DNA from: Paenibacillus alvei DSM 29
Lineage (GTDB): Bacteria > Bacillota > Bacilli > Paenibacillales > Paenibacillaceae
Assembly (NCBI RefSeq): GCF_000293805.1
Contig: NZ_AMBZ01000004.1
Location: forward strand, 579,001 to 643,000
DNA: 64,000 nucleotides
Reading direction: 5' to 3'
The notes beneath the pieces are model-generated. The model ran no database searches. It saw nothing but the letters and a program-made list of their open reading frames with translations, and was not told where the DNA came from. The translations under genes were made by a program, and so were the position numbers. Below, piece by piece: positions 62,043 through 64,000 of the stretch (position 1 is the first letter of the stretch; each line of letters opens with the position of its first letter).

Positions 62043-63959
62043 GTGCGAGACAGGATGAAGAACTTTCGGGAAGCGCTGCGCGAGCAGATCATAATTGGCG
62101 ATGGTGCAATGGGGACGTATTTGTATCAACTTGGGTATCCTGTAGGCATCTCATATGAAATACTGAATGTTAGTGATCCGGATGTTGTCCGCAATATCCA
62201 TAAGCAGTATGTGGATGCAGGTGCGCAATTGCTTGAGACGAATACATTTACTGCGAATCGTGAGAAGCTGTATAGACATGGCAAAGAGCATCTTGTAAAG
62301 GATATTAATAGAGCGGCTGTCCGTCTTGCTCGCGAAGCGGCGGAGGATCGTGCTTATGTCATAGGTGCGCTGGGCTCTATTCGAGCAGGGAAACGCGAGA
62401 ATGTCCATACGAATCAAGTCATTCGGGATTATCATGAACAGTTGTCCGCCATGCTGGAAGAAGGCGTTGACGGGATTATGTTCGAGACATTTTATGATCT
62501 GGAGGAGATGCGTCTCGCCCTGCAAGTTGTGCGCGAGCTGGATCATGATGTTCCTGTTATATGTCAGTTTGCCGTGGAAGAATCTCGGAGAACAAAGGAC
62601 GGGAAAAGCTTGCTTGAGGCCTTCCGCGTCCTGCGAGATGATGGCGCCGATGTAGTTGGCCTGAACTGCCACATGGGTCCAAATGGCGTGCTGCGCGCAC
62701 TGGAAGGTGTCCAAGGACGTATTGACCTGCCGCTGTCCGCATTTCCGAATGCGGGTCTCCCTGATTATGTCGATGGCCGCTACAATTTCGTGGCTACTGC
62801 AGAATATATGGCGCAGAGCGCGGTTCAGTTCGTACAGATGGGTGCCCGGATTATCGGCGGCTGCTGCGGAACAACGCCTGAGCATGTAGCAGCCATTGTA
62901 GAAGCGCTGCATGACGTGGAGGTTCCGGAGCTTCCTGTACAACCCGCGGAAAGCATTGGCATCGAAGAGGAAGCGGAATCCTTGCACTGGCCTGACGGTG
63001 CTGCTTGCTTCGACGGCTGCGGGCATGGGCATGATGCAGAAGAATCGATAGTCGACATGGTACGATCCCGCCATACGGTCATTGTAGAGCTGGATCCGCC
63101 TCGCGATCTGGATATATCGAAGTTCATGAAGGGTGCGCAAATATTGAAAGAGGCGGGGGTCGATGCTCTTACTTTGGCGGACAATTCACTTGCCGTTACA
63201 AGAATGAGCAATATGGCACTCGGCTATATGGCACTTGATAAAATCGGAATTCGCCCGCTTGTCCATATTGCATGTCGAGATCGCAATCTCATCGGAACCC
63301 AATCTCACATGATGGGGCTGCATGCCTTAGGTATTGACCATGTGCTCGCCGTAACCGGAGATCCTGCCCGATTCGGAGATCTTCCCGATTCGAGCTCGGT
63401 GTACGACATGACTTCCTTCGAGATCATACGGATGATCAAACAATTAAATAGCGGTTTGGCATTCTCGGGCAAGCCGTTGAAGCAGAAGGCAAACTTTGTC
63501 GTTGGGGGCGCCTTCAATCCGAATGTGAAGCATCTGGATAAGGCAATTGCTCGATTAGAACGGAAAGTCGAGGCAGGCGCGGATTATATTATGACGCAGC
63601 CCGTGTATGATGTTGGTTTGATCGAACGGATAGCAGAGGGAACGAAACATCTCGATGTTCCTGTATTTATCGGAATTATGCCGCTGGCTAGCGGACGGAA
63701 TGCAGAGTATCTTCACAATGAGGTTCCTGGCATTCAATTGTCTGATGATGTACGCAGAAGAATGAACGGATTAGAAGGGGAAGCAGGACGGAAGGAAGGC
63801 GTTGCTATCGCGAAGGAGCTGTTGGATGTCGCGCTTACCCATTTTAAGGGCATCTACTTCATGACGCCGTTCATGTTCTATGAAATGACGGCTGAATTGA
63901 CCCAGTATGTATGGGAAAAAGCGGAACGCCAAGCAGACCCCTTGTATCGTCTGACATAA
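62043..63959 (+). CDS. Homocysteine S-methyltransferase / methylene-THF reductase fusion (YitJ-like)
   Basis: A 638-residue two-domain enzyme of the methionine cycle. Residues 1-about 300: homocysteine S-methyltransferase; zinc ligands are Cys in GLNCHMG and Cys-Cys in GGCCGTTPEH. Residues about 345-630: MTHFR, a flavin TIM barrel that makes 5-methyl-THF (VELDPPRDLDISKF; THVLAVTGDPARFG-like segment DHVLAVTGDPARFGD; YIMTQPVYD). A His/Gly/acidic linker (CGHGHDAEES) joins them. GTG 62043 behind GGGAG; ATG 62055 is an alternative. No S-box was found upstream, unlike yitJ of Bacillus. Confidence 0.9.
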   Translation: MRDRMKNFREALREQIIIGDGAMGTYLYQLGYPVGISYEILNVSDPDVVRNIHKQYVDAGAQLLETNTFTANREKLYRHGKEHLVKDINRAAVRLAREAAEDRAYVIGALGSIRAGKRENVHTNQVIRDYHEQLSAMLEEGVDGIMFETFYDLEEMRLALQVVRELDHDVPVICQFAVEESRRTKDGKSLLEAFRVLRDDGADVVGLNCHMGPNGVLRALEGVQGRIDLPLSAFPNAGLPDYVDGRYNFVATAEYMAQSAVQFVQMGARIIGGCCGTTPEHVAAIVEALHDVEVPELPVQPAESIGIEEEAESLHWPDGAACFDGCGHGHDAEESIVDMVRSRHTVIVELDPPRDLDISKFMKGAQILKEAGVDALTLADNSLAVTRMSNMALGYMALDKIGIRPLVHIACRDRNLIGTQSHMMGLHALGIDHVLAVTGDPARFGDLPDSSSVYDMTSFEIIRMIKQLNSGLAFSGKPLKQKANFVVGGAFNPNVKHLDKAIARLERKVEAGADYIMTQPVYDVGLIERIAEGTKHLDVPVFIGIMPLASGRNAEYLHNEVPGIQLSDDVRRRMNGLEGEAGRKEGVAIAKELLDVALTHFKGIYFMTPFMFYEMTAELTQYVWEKAERQADPLYRLT

Positions 63960-64000
63960 TCAATTAAAATAGGGTAATGGATGTGGTGCCCGTGGTCTAT

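Noticed and set aside
62151..63140. Long open frame (329 codons) antisense to the methionine-cycle enzyme
   Set aside because: Opposite a strong family hit; composition is a codon-bias shadow with no family and no ribosome site.
1..64000. CRISPR array, tRNA, rRNA or biosynthetic cluster
   Set aside because: No regularly spaced repeats, no tRNA-like cloverleaf consensus and no NRPS/PKS modules were seen by eye.

Overview
The window looks like an ordinary chromosomal segment of a low-to-mid GC Gram-positive in the Bacillales, most likely a Paenibacillus-like species. The evidence is the set of Bacillales-specific families (YlaN, YlbF/YlbG, YtxJ, CcpA, AcuA/AcuC, RqcH, GlcT-type antiterminator, YugN-like, DUF1292, DUF3055, DUF3892), strong AGGAGG ribosome sites, ATG/GTG/TTG starts, and local gene orders shared with Bacillus. 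No rRNA, tRNA, CRISPR array, prophage or plasmid function was seen. One IS4-type insertion sequence lies at the left edge.

Layout. 0.1-1.3 kb: IS4-family transposase. 1.5-10 kb: small single-gene units (GNAT enzyme, DUF3892, metallo-hydrolase, cell-wall amidase, DUF1292, DUF3055, Orn/Lys/Arg-type decarboxylase, MFS exporter, DUF1054) separated by good hairpin terminators. 10-15.9 kb: gnd and two shikimate genes (aroK, a divergent aroA) with a rhodanese and a CoA-binding protein. 16-19.6 kb: a PTS IICBA permease overlapping enzyme I. 19.7-27.5 kb: a DJ-1/PfpI protein, a CxxCG protein, ytxJ, ccpA, mtnN, then acuA-acuC divergent from acsA with a near-consensus cre site between them. 27.7-33.4 kb: a sugar ABC importer, a second PTS permease (IICB) and a GlcT-like antiterminator. 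33.5-37.4 kb: a class A PBP with fibronectin domains, and rpsD with its own promoter and leader. 37.8-48.3 kb: a GAF/GGDEF diguanylate cyclase, lipoprotein, M29 aminopeptidase, an HPr-like protein lacking the His15 region, YlaN, Ca/H antiporter, Asp23-family protein, ftsW, YugN-like protein, M20 amidohydrolase, CBS protein. 48.5-53.6 kb: an XPB-type helicase and its partner gene, ylbF-ylbG and one unknown gene. 53.8-64 kb: LysR regulator plus PHP phosphoesterase, rqcH divergent from a Ca-type P-ATPase, dapF, and a methionine-cycle fusion enzyme.

How the genes fit. A carbon-control theme runs through the middle: two PTS permeases, enzyme I, a PRD antiterminator, CcpA, an HPr-like protein that keeps only the Ser46-type site, and the acetate switch (acsA with its acetylase AcuA and deacetylase AcuC) carrying a cre. 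Iron and redox biology also recurs: YlaN, YtxJ and a tandem Fur/PerR-like box near 10.2 kb.

Quality warning. Four genes (decarboxylase, second ABC permease, rpsD, ftsW) are each broken by exactly one missing base, and each is restored by one added base, usually in a homopolymer. Because rpsD and ftsW should be essential, I read these as probable consensus-sequence errors rather than true gene decay; translations across 7.58, 30.77, 37.27 and 45.50 kb should not be trusted until resequenced.
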